Assembly: GCA_963922205.1 (NCBI GenBank)
Contig: CAWUHX010000040.1
Location: 241,001-305,000 of the forward strand
DNA from: Romanomermis culicivorax
Lineage: Eukaryota; Nematoda; Enoplea; Mermithida; Mermithidae
Reading direction: 5' to 3'
DNA: 64,000 bases
Each line of letters opens with the position of its first letter. Position 1 is the first letter of the stretch. The position numbers were made by a program, and so were the translations under genes. Below are positions 10,736 to 22,600 of the stretch, piece after piece. Under the pieces are notes generated by a model. The model saw nothing but the letters and a program-made list of their open reading frames with translations. It did not search any database and was not told where the DNA came from.

Positions 10736-11214
10736 TTTGTAAAATTGTATTGAATAAATAGGGCACCTTGTCTTTAGCAAGGGAAACTCACTCCCTGACT
10801 AAACTAAGTGCAAGTGCCAGGTCCAATGCATGAACTAAAAAGATCAAGCTATATGCCTTGTTGTACTTGCTCAGGATGAAAACTAAAGTGATGTTTATAC
10901 TTGTGCCTGGAGTTACAGCTGCTTCAGAATGCTTTTCTTCAGTTTATTGGACACAAAATGCAAACAAATCCAGTGATGAATAGATCTGAGGTTGTTGTCA
11001 TCAAAGAGACTTGAGGTGCAGCTTTAAGCTGCAGCTTCACTCTATATGTTACAAAATTGTCGGTGAATTCGTTCAACTTTGAAATACAAAGGAAGTTGCA
11101 ACAGCTGAACCACTCCACACACCCAAACCAAAAACACTTTCTAACCATCTCTGGATTTTCGGATACCTCACCAGAAAAATCCCTAAATCTACCACAAATC
11201 ACCTTGACGTCTGC
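10736..11214. other. Intergenic, nothing recognised
   Basis: AT-rich. A minus-strand frame at 10939-11376 crosses into the family D repeat and is not credible as a gene. Confidence 0.4.
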
Positions 11215-11490
11215 ACTAGAAGTTCCTAAGTAGTTATATGGGCCCATAGAGGGATCCCTATACAAAGCATATACATCAAAGTTTACCATCTTAACTGTGT
11301 GAGGCAATACAGGGGTGAGTAATGTGTTGGGAAATACAGGGGGTGTAGAAAGTACATAGTTGATGATGTAATACAATTCAAATTTTGTTAAGCGTGCAGG
11401 GCAACATTAGGGTGTAGAAAGTACACTCAAAGCTTCAACATTTAAAATTAATCTTCTACGTAGAGAGTACAGTGGAAGCTTTAATGGGTT
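11215..11490 (+). repeat. Repeat family D, copy 1
   Basis: Head module AGTTATATGGGCCCATAG, ATACATCAAAGTTTACCATC and TTAACTGTGTGAGGCAATAC leads into the TGTAGAAAGTACA minisatellite with AAGCTTCAACATTTAAAAT spacers. Same head-then-array order as 18070-18245 and 22555-22850; the long array at 45590-46960 is this family inverted. Confidence 0.75.
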
Positions 11491-12279
11491 AAATTCCACC
11501 TCAAAGTTCCTCGACCAACCCGAACTTCAAATTTGGTGACACAATGCTTCCCAAAAAGTTGTTTAAAAAAACGCCTGAGGGTCAGAGAATCTAACAATTT
11601 GACAGTTTACCTCATTTTTTACAAAATTTCAAAAAAATATTTTGTTGGCTGGGACACATTTTTTTGCATATTCAGGGCACCTCTGTTAGGCTTCTGTGGC
11701 TGAGGAGTGATGTGACTGACATTTGGATTTAAACACAGGAAGTTGCAACAGTTCTACCACTGGCTAACAAAACACAGACACACCAAAACTCTCTCAGCCA
11801 ACTCAGGGATACCTTCACGAGTACTTTGCTAAATCTTGGGCAGAAAACTTTGATGCATACCTCAGAAGCTCCTATCCAGGTGTTCAATCCTAATCTTATC
11901 GAAGCTTCCCCTATGCTTACAGAACAAAACGATTTCCATTGAGCTTGTATTGGGTGAATAAACAGTGACACCAATACAATAAAATAAATGTGTATAAATG
12001 GTGATGAGTGACACATCAATAATAATTCCAAAATACATAAGGAAAATATTACAAAAAATATATGAAACAGTAGCATCATAAATCTATGAAAAATTCTCTT
12101 TGTTTCCGCCACTTTTTGCTGTGTCCACCACATGTGCACTGATGCAGGAAATTGAACACATGCACCAACAGTAACCCTGACACATTTACTAATGATTCCT
12201 TGTCCTTGAGCATTGTTTTTGGGACACGTTTTTCACTGTTTCTGAACATGATATGATCCAAATCTGTATAAAATGCAGG
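11491..12279. other. Intergenic, nothing recognised
   Basis: Includes CAAAAAGTTGTTTAAAAAAACGCCTGAGG-type sequence that recurs near 19480, apparently an outer part of family D. A 136-codon minus-strand frame at 11729-12139 shows no family resemblance. Confidence 0.4.
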
Positions 12280-12445
12280 GTAAAACAGGGGGTGCAGATT
12301 GTAAACCTGAAGGTTTAACCTGTAAAATTCAACTTTGATGTAGTAAGTAAGCCAGAACTTTTCCGCCTCGATGTAGAAAGTATAACCAAAGCTTCAACAC
12401 ATGGATGTAGAAAATCTGATTTGATTGTGAAATATGATGATGCAA
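12280..12445 (+). repeat. Repeat family D, copy 2 (degraded)
   Basis: Contains GGTTTAACCTGTAAAATTCA, TGTAGAAAGTATAACCAAAGC and CTTCAACACATGGATGTAGA. Confidence 0.65.
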
Positions 12446-12584
12446 TGTCTCTGAGGCCAAAAAGTTCACTGTAAAACTAAATCAAAAACATTTAGACAAT
12501 GAAAAACATGTCAAATATGTAAAAATCATTTCCAAAACAAATTTTTTTTTAAATTTAGTAAAAAACGAGTAAACACCTAGAACC

Positions 12585-12735
12585 TGCCTCAGCTCAGCTG
12601 TAGCTTAGTTTCTACATGCAGCACTAATATCGAGAAACTTAAGTTACAGCTGAGGTACATGAGACATAGCTATGCAGTTAAGTTATAGCTCAGCTGCGGC
12701 TTCAATATGTTTTGTGTGCGGGAGTTGAGCTGACC
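12585..12735. repeat. Repeat family L, palindromic CAGCTCAGCTG block
   Basis: Several partly self-complementary CAGCTCAGCTGTAGCTTA-type units are interleaved with ACATGAGACATAG-like spacers. Similar blocks occur at 60640-60735 and 63600-63800. Confidence 0.65.
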
Positions 12736-13009
12736 TTAACAGCAATGATATAACATATAGAATTGTGTTGCAGCTAGCTTTTCTGTCTAAAATCACAGGA
12801 TGAGAAAAACAATTTACATACATTTGTAATTTGAGGCAACATGAATCAGGTAAGAAAAGTCTCTTTGTGAAGTTTTCTTGGTTTATCAAGACATCATACT
12901 GTCACATAAAATAGAGAACCCCATGTCACCCTAACTGAGGCCATGGGGCCTGACACTGAGGTGTTGGCCTATTTTAATCTAATCCAGTGAGTACTGGCTA
13001 TGGAAGGAA
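12736..13009. other. Intergenic, nothing recognised
   Basis: No exon, RNA or repeat recognised. Confidence 0.4.
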
Positions 13010-13335
13010 CTATAGGTGTTGTGAAGGTCTTTCCTTAGGGTGTAAGAAAAGATTGGTTCTGGTCTGAACTGACCTGTTAGAGCTAATTCCTTGGCTATGC
13101 CTCAGAGATCACACAACAGTCCGGTTCCCGAGGCCTGGCAACAACAACAACTAACTCATCTTTAATTATGGAGCCTCTAAACAGAGCCCTTGGAGTCTCC
13201 TAGGAGAGAAAGATTTCCCCTTTGGGATAGGCGTATCCGCAGGGTCCCTAGTAAGGTCTTCCTGGGCTTGATGTCAGCAAGTGGGTGCCTGGGCCTTGGG
13301 CCCTTCCCTCCAGACGATTAGTCCAATCTGAATAA
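13010..13335 (+). repeat. Interspersed repeat family A, copy 3 (5' half)
   Basis: Holds AAGAAAAGATTGGTTCTGG, CCTGTTAGAGCTAATTCCTT, CAGTCCGGTTCCCGAGGCCT and TAGGAGAGAAAGATTTCCCC as in the copy at 19585. The second half of the family is missing. Confidence 0.75.
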
Positions 13336-13559
13336 TAAACAATATATCAATAAATAATATATGACAAATTTTAAAACGAATGTGGATACACCACTATATA
13401 ATTTATGTAGAGTCCATACAGGTAAGGGAAAGGGTGCATTACAGTAGTTATATGGGACCATACACAAAACATACCCATGTTATAAGTATAGGCTCAATAA
13501 AGTCTGCTTATACCATGTAGCCCGATACATGGCTTGTAGAAGGTATGGTTGTGTAGTAG

Positions 13560-13795
13560 TGGTGCATCTGGCCATTCATTACGTGTCATGCCCTGCACTC
13601 ACCATCACCACTACAACCACAATTTCCGAATCATCTATGTGGCTTGGTTAGCGAAGTTAGATAGGACGTCTGCCTTGTATGCAGAAGGTTGAGGGTTCGA
13701 GCCTCTCACCAAGCATTATTTTTCTGACCTGCCAGCTTCATGGATTTGGGCATACGACAGTTGCATTTTATTGTGAAAAATTCCACATGAGCATA
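13560..13795 (+). repeat. SINE-2 copy 1 (tRNA-headed)
   Basis: A tRNA-like head (13642-13715) is followed by the conserved tail TTATTTTTCTGACCTGCCAGC and TTTGGGCATACGACAGTTG. The leader GGTGGTGCATCTGGCCATTC also precedes the head in the tandem copies at 63230-63460. Other copies: 21640-21745 (plus) and 49890-50010 (minus). Confidence 0.8.
13642..13715 (+). tRNA. tRNA-Thr(UGU)-like head of SINE-2
   Basis: Folds as a cloverleaf: acceptor GCTTGGT/ACCAAGC (7 perfect pairs), three-pair D stem, anticodon stem TCTGC/GCAGA around loop CTTGTAT (anticodon TGT), T stem GAGGG/CTCTC with one G-T pair, loop TTCGAGC, discriminator A. Because the same sequence heads several SINE-2 copies, it is more likely a SINE head than a working tRNA, but no stem is broken in this copy. 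Confidence 0.55.
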
Positions 13796-14104
13796 GAAAG
13801 TATGGTAAACGTGGCTCAACTGCCCAAAAATTCTAATCGGATATTAAATGCACGTCAACATCAGCCAAGTCCGTTAGATAACCAATGTCGGTAAGCAAAC
13901 GTATTTCTAGATTACAAAATGGTCAACTAAACCATTGAACAGTGCAGAAAATTTCAGAATTCCCATGTAAAGCCATAAAACATTGAAAACACTCATCACC
14001 GTACTGGTTTTCCGGTTATTGTTTTTTCCCTGGTTTTTGGGTTATTGTTTTTTCCGTTTTTCCCTAATCATTTTTTCTGTGAAGTGGATCACTTTTGGTG
14101 AGGA
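13796..14104. other. Intergenic, nothing recognised
   Basis: T-rich low-complexity stretch around 14010-14085; no exon seen. Confidence 0.4.
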
Positions 14105-14285
14105 ACAATATGGTGTTGAAAGGCTTCCTGGATGGTGCCAGAGCTGTCCCGCCACTAGCCAATGTGTGGGTAGGTGTGACAATCCGGACAAGGCTCAACA
14201 AGAATTGCCATGTTCGGGACCCATAGATAGGCTTAATCATCAATCCTGTGAGTGGAATGTTGTATGTTACCATACATCAATGATT
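14105..14285 (+). repeat. Repeat family C, copy 1
   Basis: AAAGGCTTCCTGGATGGTGCC, CCAATGTGTGGGTAGGTGTGAC and TGGAATGTTGTATGTTACCATAC match the ~215 bp unit that is tandem at 21780-22165. The right end carries the ATGTTGTATG...CCATAC hairpin arm typical of the family. Confidence 0.75.
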
Positions 14286-14440
14286 ATGTAATATGACGTG
14301 TTGGTACATTTCATGTACAGCATTTTCCTGGAAAGTTGAAGAAACTTCCATAATATTCTATAATATTCTGTTCATGTATATTCTACAATGTTCTAGAATA
14401 TTCTGTGATTTTCCATCATAGTATATAAGCAGTGTTATTT
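14286..14440 (+). repeat. Repeat family I, copy 2
   Basis: GGTACATTTCATGTACAGCA, TTTTCCTGGAAAGTTGAAGA and AACTTCCATAATATTCTAT; inverted relative to the copies at 2400 and 46975. Confidence 0.7.
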
Positions 14441-14699
14441 TCATATTCATTCTGTTATTTACTTTGCTCTTCAGTATGTTACTATTTTATGCTGCATTAT
14501 TTAGCCTGATTAGACTTAGCTATTCTATCTCAAGCTAGTGTTCCACTTGCACTAATTATCACACGGCTAATTTATTTTCAACTTAGTCCAGTTAATATTT
14601 AAGAAATAATCTGCATATACAAACTCAAAAATTTTGCAAATTTAAAAATTTTTGGAATCTTCATTCTCTGAGTAGAATTTTGTGGCAATTCAACACTTC
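14441..14699. other. Intergenic, nothing recognised
   Basis: AT-rich, no exon or repeat partner noticed. Confidence 0.4.
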
Positions 14700-15295
14700 G
14701 CTCTTAACCCAGCTTGTAATGGTTAATGTACACTGGGTGATAGCTGCTCCACCACCGAATGCTGAGTCCTGAACCACCCTTTTCAAGTGTGGTAGCCCCC
14801 GTCACAAAAATGCAGGTGAGGGTCCATGGCATGGATGCAAAACATCAAGCCTACAGGTTCAGAGGAAAATGCACAATAACACCCTTTGTGCAGGATAATG
14901 AACAATAACACCCTGATGCATGCATGGGGCAGCCTTGTATATTCAGCATGTAAGAGTTCTCACACACTGATAACTGCTCGACCATCAACTGCATGACCCT
15001 GCACCTTCCATAACACCCTGATGCAGGCAGGGGCCCCCTGGTATAGTCACCATGTAAGAGTTCTCACACACTGATAACTGCTCGACCACCAACTGCATGA
15101 TCCAGCACCCTCTATAACAATATGATGCAGACAGGGGCCCCCTGGTATAGTCACCATGTAAGAGTTCTCACACACTGATAACTGCTTGACCACCAACTGC
15201 ACGGCCCTGCAACCCCTTGCTAGTTCAGCAGTGCGGATCGCAAAAATCCACATTTGGGCCTGTGACGTGGATGTGTAGCATAAACTCTAGAAATT
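14700..15295 (+). repeat. Repeat family B, decayed tandem array
   Basis: Contains about four units with ACTGGGTGATAGCTGCTCC, CACAAAAATGCAGGTG, and three near-identical segments of AGAGTTCTCACACACTGATA plus ACTGCTCGACCACCAACTGC, spaced 120-125 bp apart (14949, 15055, 15161 region). It therefore contains a shorter local duplication inside the B unit. Confidence 0.7.
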
Positions 15296-15530
15296 CAAAG
15301 AAAAATGTAGGACTGCACCAGTTACGCATAGTTGCAACTTTTACTGTAGTTTTTACAATGATGTGAAATTTTTGAACATTAAAGTCACAACCATACTTTC
15401 TACACTCCCTCTATTGCCTCGAATGTTACAACAAATTTGGATAGAATTTCACACTTGGTTATACTTTCTACATTCCCTGTATTGTCTCACATGGCATAAG
15501 CTGCCTTTGTCAGCCCTATACTTGTAATGT
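15296..15530 (-). repeat. Repeat family D, fragment
   Basis: CATACTTTCTACACTCCCTC, GTTATACTTTCTACATTCCC and ATTGTCTCACATGGC are the complement of the D head module and first array unit. Confidence 0.65.
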
Positions 15531-15949
15531 AAATATGTTTTGTTAAAGGCCCAAATGGGGCAGTAGTAAACAAATGGTTGTCGTTTGTAATTTCTGGGTG
15601 TGCCACACACAAAACATAGCAAAATTTCTTAACTGGCAGGGTGACACAGCACTCGGGGGTCTATGGTGGCTCCATCAAGGATGCGCTTTTGAGCACCCCC
15701 ATTTGAGCCTAGGGGAACATTTATGTCATGAAAAAATGAAAAAAATTGTAGAAAACAGAATCCTACCTATACAACAACATTCTGTTTGAATGACTTAGTG
15801 ATGAAAATGATTCGGTGGGTGAAATGCAGTGGCAGTACACTACCAGGCGAAATTAACTGTCTATGCCGGACGTGTGCGGAACACGTCCAGGTTGCATCTC
15901 CGAGGGAAATTTTCGAGGGTTAATTTCGTCTGGTAGTGTAGTGCCTGTT
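15531..15949. other. Intergenic, nothing recognised
   Basis: A pair GGCGAAATTAACTG (15848) and CAGTTAATTTCG-like GGTTAATTTCGTCTGGTAGTG (about 15918) flank 70 bp, a short inverted repeat. Nothing else seen. Confidence 0.4.
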
Positions 15950-16345
15950 GTATGGTGACATGCAACATTCCACCGGTAGGATTGATGTTTTAGCCAATCC
16001 AGGGGTTCCGAACCCAGCCATTTTTGTTGAGCCCTGGTCGGGATGATTACACCTACCCTGACATTGGCCAATGGTGGGACAGCTACGGCGCCACCCAGGA
16101 AGCCCTTTAACACTGGTTGCCGTACCAGGGGCCCCCTTTTGCTCCAAGGGGGAGGGATGTTGTATGGTGACATGCAACATTCCACCCATAGGATTGATGT
16201 TTTAGCCAATCCACGGGTTCCAAACCCGGTCATTTGTGTTGAGCCCTGGTTGGGATGGTTACACCTACCCTGAGCTTGGCCAATGGTGGCACAGCTACGA
16301 CGCCACCCAGGAAGCCCTTCAACACGCCCTGGTTGCCCATATCCA
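15950..16345 (-). repeat. Repeat family C, two tandem units
   Basis: Two units of about 212 bp each contain ATTCCACCSRTAGGATTGAT, TTTTAGCCAATCCA, GAGCCCTGGT and GCCACCCAGGAAGCCCTT. The hairpin TGTTGTATGGTGACATGCAACA sits at the start of each. Open frames through here are artefacts of the repeat. Confidence 0.8.
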
Positions 16346-16524
16346 TTTCTATTGGATATCAGACCCATATTGGCTTTTGTTTACTGAACTTCTTTGTTCA
16401 TGAATCTGAATTTACAGCCTGAAGTGTCCTTTAGGTTTTCCCTGCAGAGCCTCCCATTCCAACTTGCTCGTCACAGACAATGAAACCATTGAAATGTAGA
16501 TCTTTGAATAAGAAATATTTTCAG

Positions 16525-16690
16525 GGTGCTGGGGGCACCGTTCAATTCCCGAGGGAATACGTAAAAAGAGCATTCCAACTCGTACGCCAATATGGTGGAA
16601 TTTGCATATCAGACGAGGTGCAAACGGGTTTCGGGCGTACGGGTGAAAACTTTTGGGGTTACGAAATGCATGGCGTTCAACCTGACATGG
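16525..16690 (+). CDS. AGXT2: AGXT2-like, exon a (PLP aspartate exon)
   Basis: Follows ATTTTCAG at 16517-16524 and ends before GTGAGAAC. Encodes [17 protein letters not shown], then [19 protein letters not shown] and HGVQPDM; the last G is the first base of the valine completed by the next exon. Enters in phase 0. Confidence 0.92.
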
Positions 16691-19600
16691 GTGAGAACTA
16701 GTTATAAGAAAAAAAAATGCTGAACTGATTTGATGTCGAAATTATAGACTTGATAAAAAAATTGGGGTAACTGATGATAAGAAATTTGAAAAAAAATTCT
16801 TGTCCTATTGTCTTAAACATTTTTTCCCTACTTTTTACAGTTATAATGGCCAAAGGTATAGCTAATGGATTCCCAATGGCGGCTCTGGTAACGGGGCGAG
16901 AAATCGGTCAAAGCCTGGCGCAAGCTTTCCACTTCAACACTTTTGGGGGGAATCCTTTGGCGTGTACTGCAGCTTCAGCTGTTTTAGATGTATGTGAGCA
17001 GAGTACTTGAATTTAACTTATTCCGCGAGGAAAAACTCATGTTTGTATTTGCTGGATTTTTTTCAGGGTATCTGTAAGTTTCCCAATTCTCAATATATAT
17101 TGAACAACAAAAGTCAAATCCGAAACTTTTCATCCGAACAATTAACCAACCATACTTACCATTTTAATTCTTTATTGACTGTTATATTTTTAACAAAATC
17201 AAAGTTCAAGGAATGAGGTGTGGAAGAAATCCTTCAGGCTAGTTAGTGCAGCCTGTGCGTTGGGAAAGCAGTAAAATTGGCAGAGATAGCCAGGATTCTT
17301 CCTCAATACACGGGCTTTTGATCGGCAGTCAAACATAATTTAGACCCTGGCCTCTGAGATATGACAGAGCAATCCTCAACAATCTATAAGAAAGGCCAAT
17401 CAAGTTAAATCATTGGTTTGCCAATTTGAGTTCGTAGCCGATGATATTTTGGAAACAAATGGGGTTTTCTTGATCTTGCCTTGCATAAAAACCTACTTGG
17501 GCCTCCCACCTAACACATAGAATGAATAATAAAAATTTGAAGCAAGACTAGTAGGGCCTGAAGGCACATTGACATTGATAATGAACTAATAACAATACTG
17601 AATCTAGCTACAGTAATTGTCATAAAATCATCCACTTCAGCCAATTTGGTCCAAACCTACGGGATTCAGAAAAAACACACCAAAATCTATAAGGCATGCT
17701 GTATTATCAACTGAAACCTGACAACATTGGGATTGGCTAATAAACTGAAATCAAATTTATTACTGCTGAAATCAGTCCACAGAGCTCTGGCATCATGGTA
17801 AATCTGTCTGTCTTGGTCTAGTGGTTACAACTACTAGTTCCTTTTGCAGTAAACAAATTGTGTAAGCAATCTTAGGGGGAGGGCTTTTCGCCAAGGTTCA
17901 CTCAGGCCAGTTAGCATCTTGGCAGTAAGATGCCGCAAATGAGGAGGTTAGAGCCTATTCCACTTGTGACGTAGGAAGCTGAACAAGTCCTGGCTTGTCA
18001 AGCAGAAGCTACCCTGTTGACCATGGCCTGCTCCAGGTGGAAAAATCACCCTAAGAGTGCCTCTCCTATGAGATGGGCACTTATAGGTAGTTATATGAGC
18101 CTGTACAGCGCACACACAAAAGATATCTCTGTACAAAATGTATACATCAAAGTTTGCAGCCTCCAGTGTGTGGTGTGACACAGGGAGTGTAGAAAGTATA
18201 GTTGATGATGTAGTATGATCCAAATTTTATTAAGCATGCAGGATAATACAGGGCATAGTGCATCACAATAGCCAACATCACACTAAAGCCGCCGTCTCAC
18301 TATAGCCACCATATCACTACAACCACCATCTCACTATGGCTAATGTATCAGAATAGCGACCAAAATCTCACTAGAGCCAACACGACGCATAACAATGATC
18401 TCCCTACAGCCACCAGTGTCACATATTTAAAGGTACCATTACAGCCAATGTCTCTATACAGCCACTAGTAACAACCTGTAAAATGCAGTGTTATAAACAA
18501 CTTATACATGATACGTGTATTGGCATTACATAATGGGCTTTTAAGTACGAGTATATGGCAATTAGTACAGCTGCAGCACATTTCATTTCATTGAAAAAAA
18601 TATTATTGTTGCACAGGTGAGAGCCTCGTCACCTCATTTGCATGAGCTTTGTGCTAAAAATAAGGAGGCCATGTTAACTGCTAAGTGTTGAATAAAAATC
18701 TAAAAGACCCCAAAATTTTGTACAAGCATTACAAAGATCAAAATGGATTTTGGTGCATCTGTTTTTGTATTAACCCAGTTCATAGAACTAAAAATTTTTA
18801 GTCTCACAAATTGTTAGTCTCAAAATCTCAAAAACGATTTGATAATAAATTTTTGAGCCAATATTAACTAACATGTCCCAAAAGGAAGATTCGAAAATGT
18901 TCACTGTGCTATAATAAATGACCAAGATAATGATCAAATTGTTCATGAAATCGGTCATGCGTCATGTAGGGCATTTGATGGGTTAACAGTTAGTTTTGCA
19001 AAAATAAACGGATAATTACGCACAAAATATTTATTGTGCACAAAAACAAGTAATTTTCTGCATTATCTGTTGAATGGCTCTTCTGAGACATTGGCTATAG
19101 TGACATTTTTGGTATGTGACACTGGTGGCTGTAGCGAGATCATTATTATGCATTGTGGTGACTCTAGTGAGATTTTGGTGACTATTCTGATACATTAGCT
19201 GAAGTGATATGGTGGCTATAGTGAGACGGGTTCATACAGGTGTGTAGAAAGTATGCTCAAAGCTCCAAGGTGTAAAATTTGACTTCATTGCAGGAAGTAC
19301 ACCTGAAGCTTCAACTGGTAAAATTCGACTTCCACATACAAAGTACGCCTGAAGCTTAAATGAGTCAAATCTGACTACCATGTAGAAGGTACACCCGAAG
19401 CTTCAACATGTAAAATTCGACTTCCATGTAGGAAGTATACCTTGACTCAAACGTTAAAGTTGATTATGCAATGCTTCTATAGAAAAAATTTAAAAAAAAA
19501 CACCTGAGGATCATAGAATCTAACGATCTAATGGTTTTACTCATTTTTTACAAAATTTTAGCAAGCAAAAAATTTTGTTTTGTTGTTCAGGTCTTTTCTT

Positions 19601-22600
19601 AAGAGGTGTAAGAAAAGATGGAGACTCCTGGTCTGAACTGACCTGTTAGAACTAATCCCTTGGCTAAGCCTCGGTGATAGTGCAACAGTCCAGTTCCCCA
19701 GACCTACAACAACAAAAGATACTTTAACCTCAAATGCGGGGCCTCACCAGAGAGCTCCGCAGTCTCCTAGCTGAGACAAGGAATCCCCTCAGGGATAGAC
19801 TTACTTGCGTATAATCCTTAATGGGTTTCCCAAAGCTTGCTGGCTGCAAGCTGGCGCCTGGGCCTCTGGCCCTCCGCCTTCGACGATTGGAGTTATCTAA
19901 ATAAAGAATGAATAAATTAAACAATATTTCCGGCGAAATACTAAAAAGAATGTGGCTACACCACAGTTGGTAATATGTAAAATAAAGTCGAAGTGCTGGG
20001 AAAACTTTTATGGACACCAGCAAAATAACAAGAATAATATAAAAATACGATTATAGTGAACAATGATTTTCACTATCATTTTTGGTCTTTCTTTGGCGCT
20101 CCACTTCTATGCAAATGTCTGCGCCACTGGTCGTCCATTTCTTCGATTTGCATGGCGATTTCCCCACGCGTTTTGCCATCAACAGGGTGCCCAACAGTTT
20201 TGGGACACATTTTTTACGTACTGTGGGCACATTTGCTGATGATTCCCATTGTTTTCAGGACAGGGTTTTCACTGTTTCTACGCACAATTTTATATGCATG
20301 TTGCAAAAAGAGTAAAAATGTTAGATTATTGGACTTCATGATCCTAGGCATTTACTTTTCAAATTTTTGGGAGATATTGCATTATCAATTTTGATGTCTG
20401 AGTTAGTCGAAAAACATTGAGGTCAAACTTTATTGATTGGAGCTACGAGCATACTTTCTACATGTGAAAGATACCTGAAGCGTGAGGCATGGATGGTGGA
20501 GGGCGGGAGGTCAGAGGTGTGAGACAGCCGGAGACCACTTCCAAGTTTGCTGGAAGAGGACTCAGGTAAGAAATGGTAAGTGAAAAGTCCAAATCAATAC
20601 CTGAAAAATAATCTTCCTGGCCAAAAAGCTGACCAGGAAAGATAAAGACGATTTTTTTATTATCTACCAAAAAACATAGACTGAACTAAACAGACCTTTA
20701 TGGTCAATAACAACAACAAAAGTTATGAAAATATAAGGCACAAAACAAAACGAAATTGCCAATATAAATATTCATCTTATTACGAATGTATTTCAATGAC
20801 AACAGGTTTACTGTAATTTAAGAAGTAAGGGATAATATCGGTTTAGCTAAATGTGTGGTATACTACACATGGAAGTCAAACTTTACAGGTTGAAGCTTCC
20901 AGTGTACTTTCTACACCTCCTGTATCTCTCCACACTTTTAACAAAATTCAGATATTGACATTGTCAACTATACTTTCTACACCCCCTGTGTCACCCCACA
21001 CACTTGAGGTGGCAAACTTTGATGTATATGTTTAGTACAAGAGCATCTTTTGTTTGCCTCTCGTATACGCCTGTACAACTATTCTTATATGACCATATAG
21101 TCCTGTAAAGCCTGTTTTTCGGGCTATAACCAAGGTGCTATTATATGTGTAGCATGTACTGTGTATGTCTTGAAAAATGAAAAAAGTCAGAGCGCATATT
21201 CAAATACATGCTAAAAAAGAGGTTCTTTGTGGGAAAAAACATCATTTTTCTACACTTTAGATGACTGCAGATGAACATTCAGAAAAATTATGTGCAGTAC
21301 TCAACAATCCACTCTTTCCACATGAGAAACATTTTTATACGTAACACATGAAATGTTTGCATAACACAAACATTATGTAGTGCTGCTTGAAGCAACTCCT
21401 AGGTGATGCCCTAGCTTTGCTTGTAGAAAGACATAGTTCAATAAAATTGAACCCAAGTTAAGTGCGGTACAAAATTATTTTCCTTGACAGTGCAGCAGTC
21501 ACTAATGTTGGGAGGTCACCTAGCTGTGACCATTGAGCAGGGCATGGTTGCGTTTGGGGAAGTCGATAAGGATCCATTGCTGTGGTGCATCCAGCTGTTG
21601 ATCACAGTGTCATGGCATGCACCGCTACTTTCATAACAATACCATCCATATGGCTTGGCTAACACAGTTGGTAATGCATGGAAGGTCGAGGGTTTGAGCC
21701 CCACACCAAACTTTTTTTCTGGCATATGACAAGTCCAAAAAAAGACACAACCTGCTGACCAAAGTTTCCCATTTTTGTTGAAGGGCTTCCTGGGTGGCAC
21801 CGTAGCTGTCTCACTATTGGCCAATGTCCGGGTAAGTGTAACCATCCCAACCAGGATCCAACAAAAATGGCGGGGTTCAGGACCCCTGGATTGGCTACAA
21901 CATCAATCCTACGGGTGGAATGTTGTATGTTGCCATACAACATCCCTCCCCGCATGGAACAACAGGGGGACCCACTGGTACAGTCACCAGTGTTAAAGGG
22001 CTTCCTGGGTGGCACTGTAGCTGTCGCACCATTGGCCAATGTCAGGGTAGGTGTAACCATCCCGACCAGGGCTCAACAAAAATGGCTGGGTTCAGGACTG
22101 GTGGATTGGCTACAACATCAATCCTATGGGTGGAATGTTGTATGTTGCCATACAACATATGGCAAAATATTCGAAAATGCTGCAAATATAAAGTGCAGTG
22201 TAGAAACGTTCTATATCGACAGGTGATTGAAGAAGAAGAACTACAAAAGAATTCGCACAAAGTTGGAACATACTTTTTGCAAAAATTAGCCTCATTGAGA
22301 GACAGGATAGAAATTATGGGTGACGTGCGGGGCAAAGGACTAATGATCGGAATCGAAATGGTGGACAATAAGGTGAGGAAGAAAAGTTTTAAAACTTCAC
22401 AATGTCCCTCCATGTGCCACAGTTTAATACACAGGATACTAGGAAGCCATTGGATGCTGCTAGAATGGCTGCTATTGTTGAAAAGACAAAAGACAATGGA
22501 ATTTTAGTTGGCAAGGGTGGTATTTATGGAACGGTAAGCTTCGCGACTAAACCTACTTATATGAGCCTGTACAAGGGTTACACAAAACATACCCATGTGT

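Noticed and set aside
11729-12139. 136-codon minus-strand frame
   Set aside because: Hydrophobic-looking but without start context, homology or splice structure; likely chance in AT-rich DNA.
15853-16368. 171-codon minus-strand frame (and 21920-22507 plus-strand equivalents)
   Set aside because: They run through tandem family C units and repeat the same shadow peptide; the only real coding part at 21920-22507 is AGXT2 exon c.
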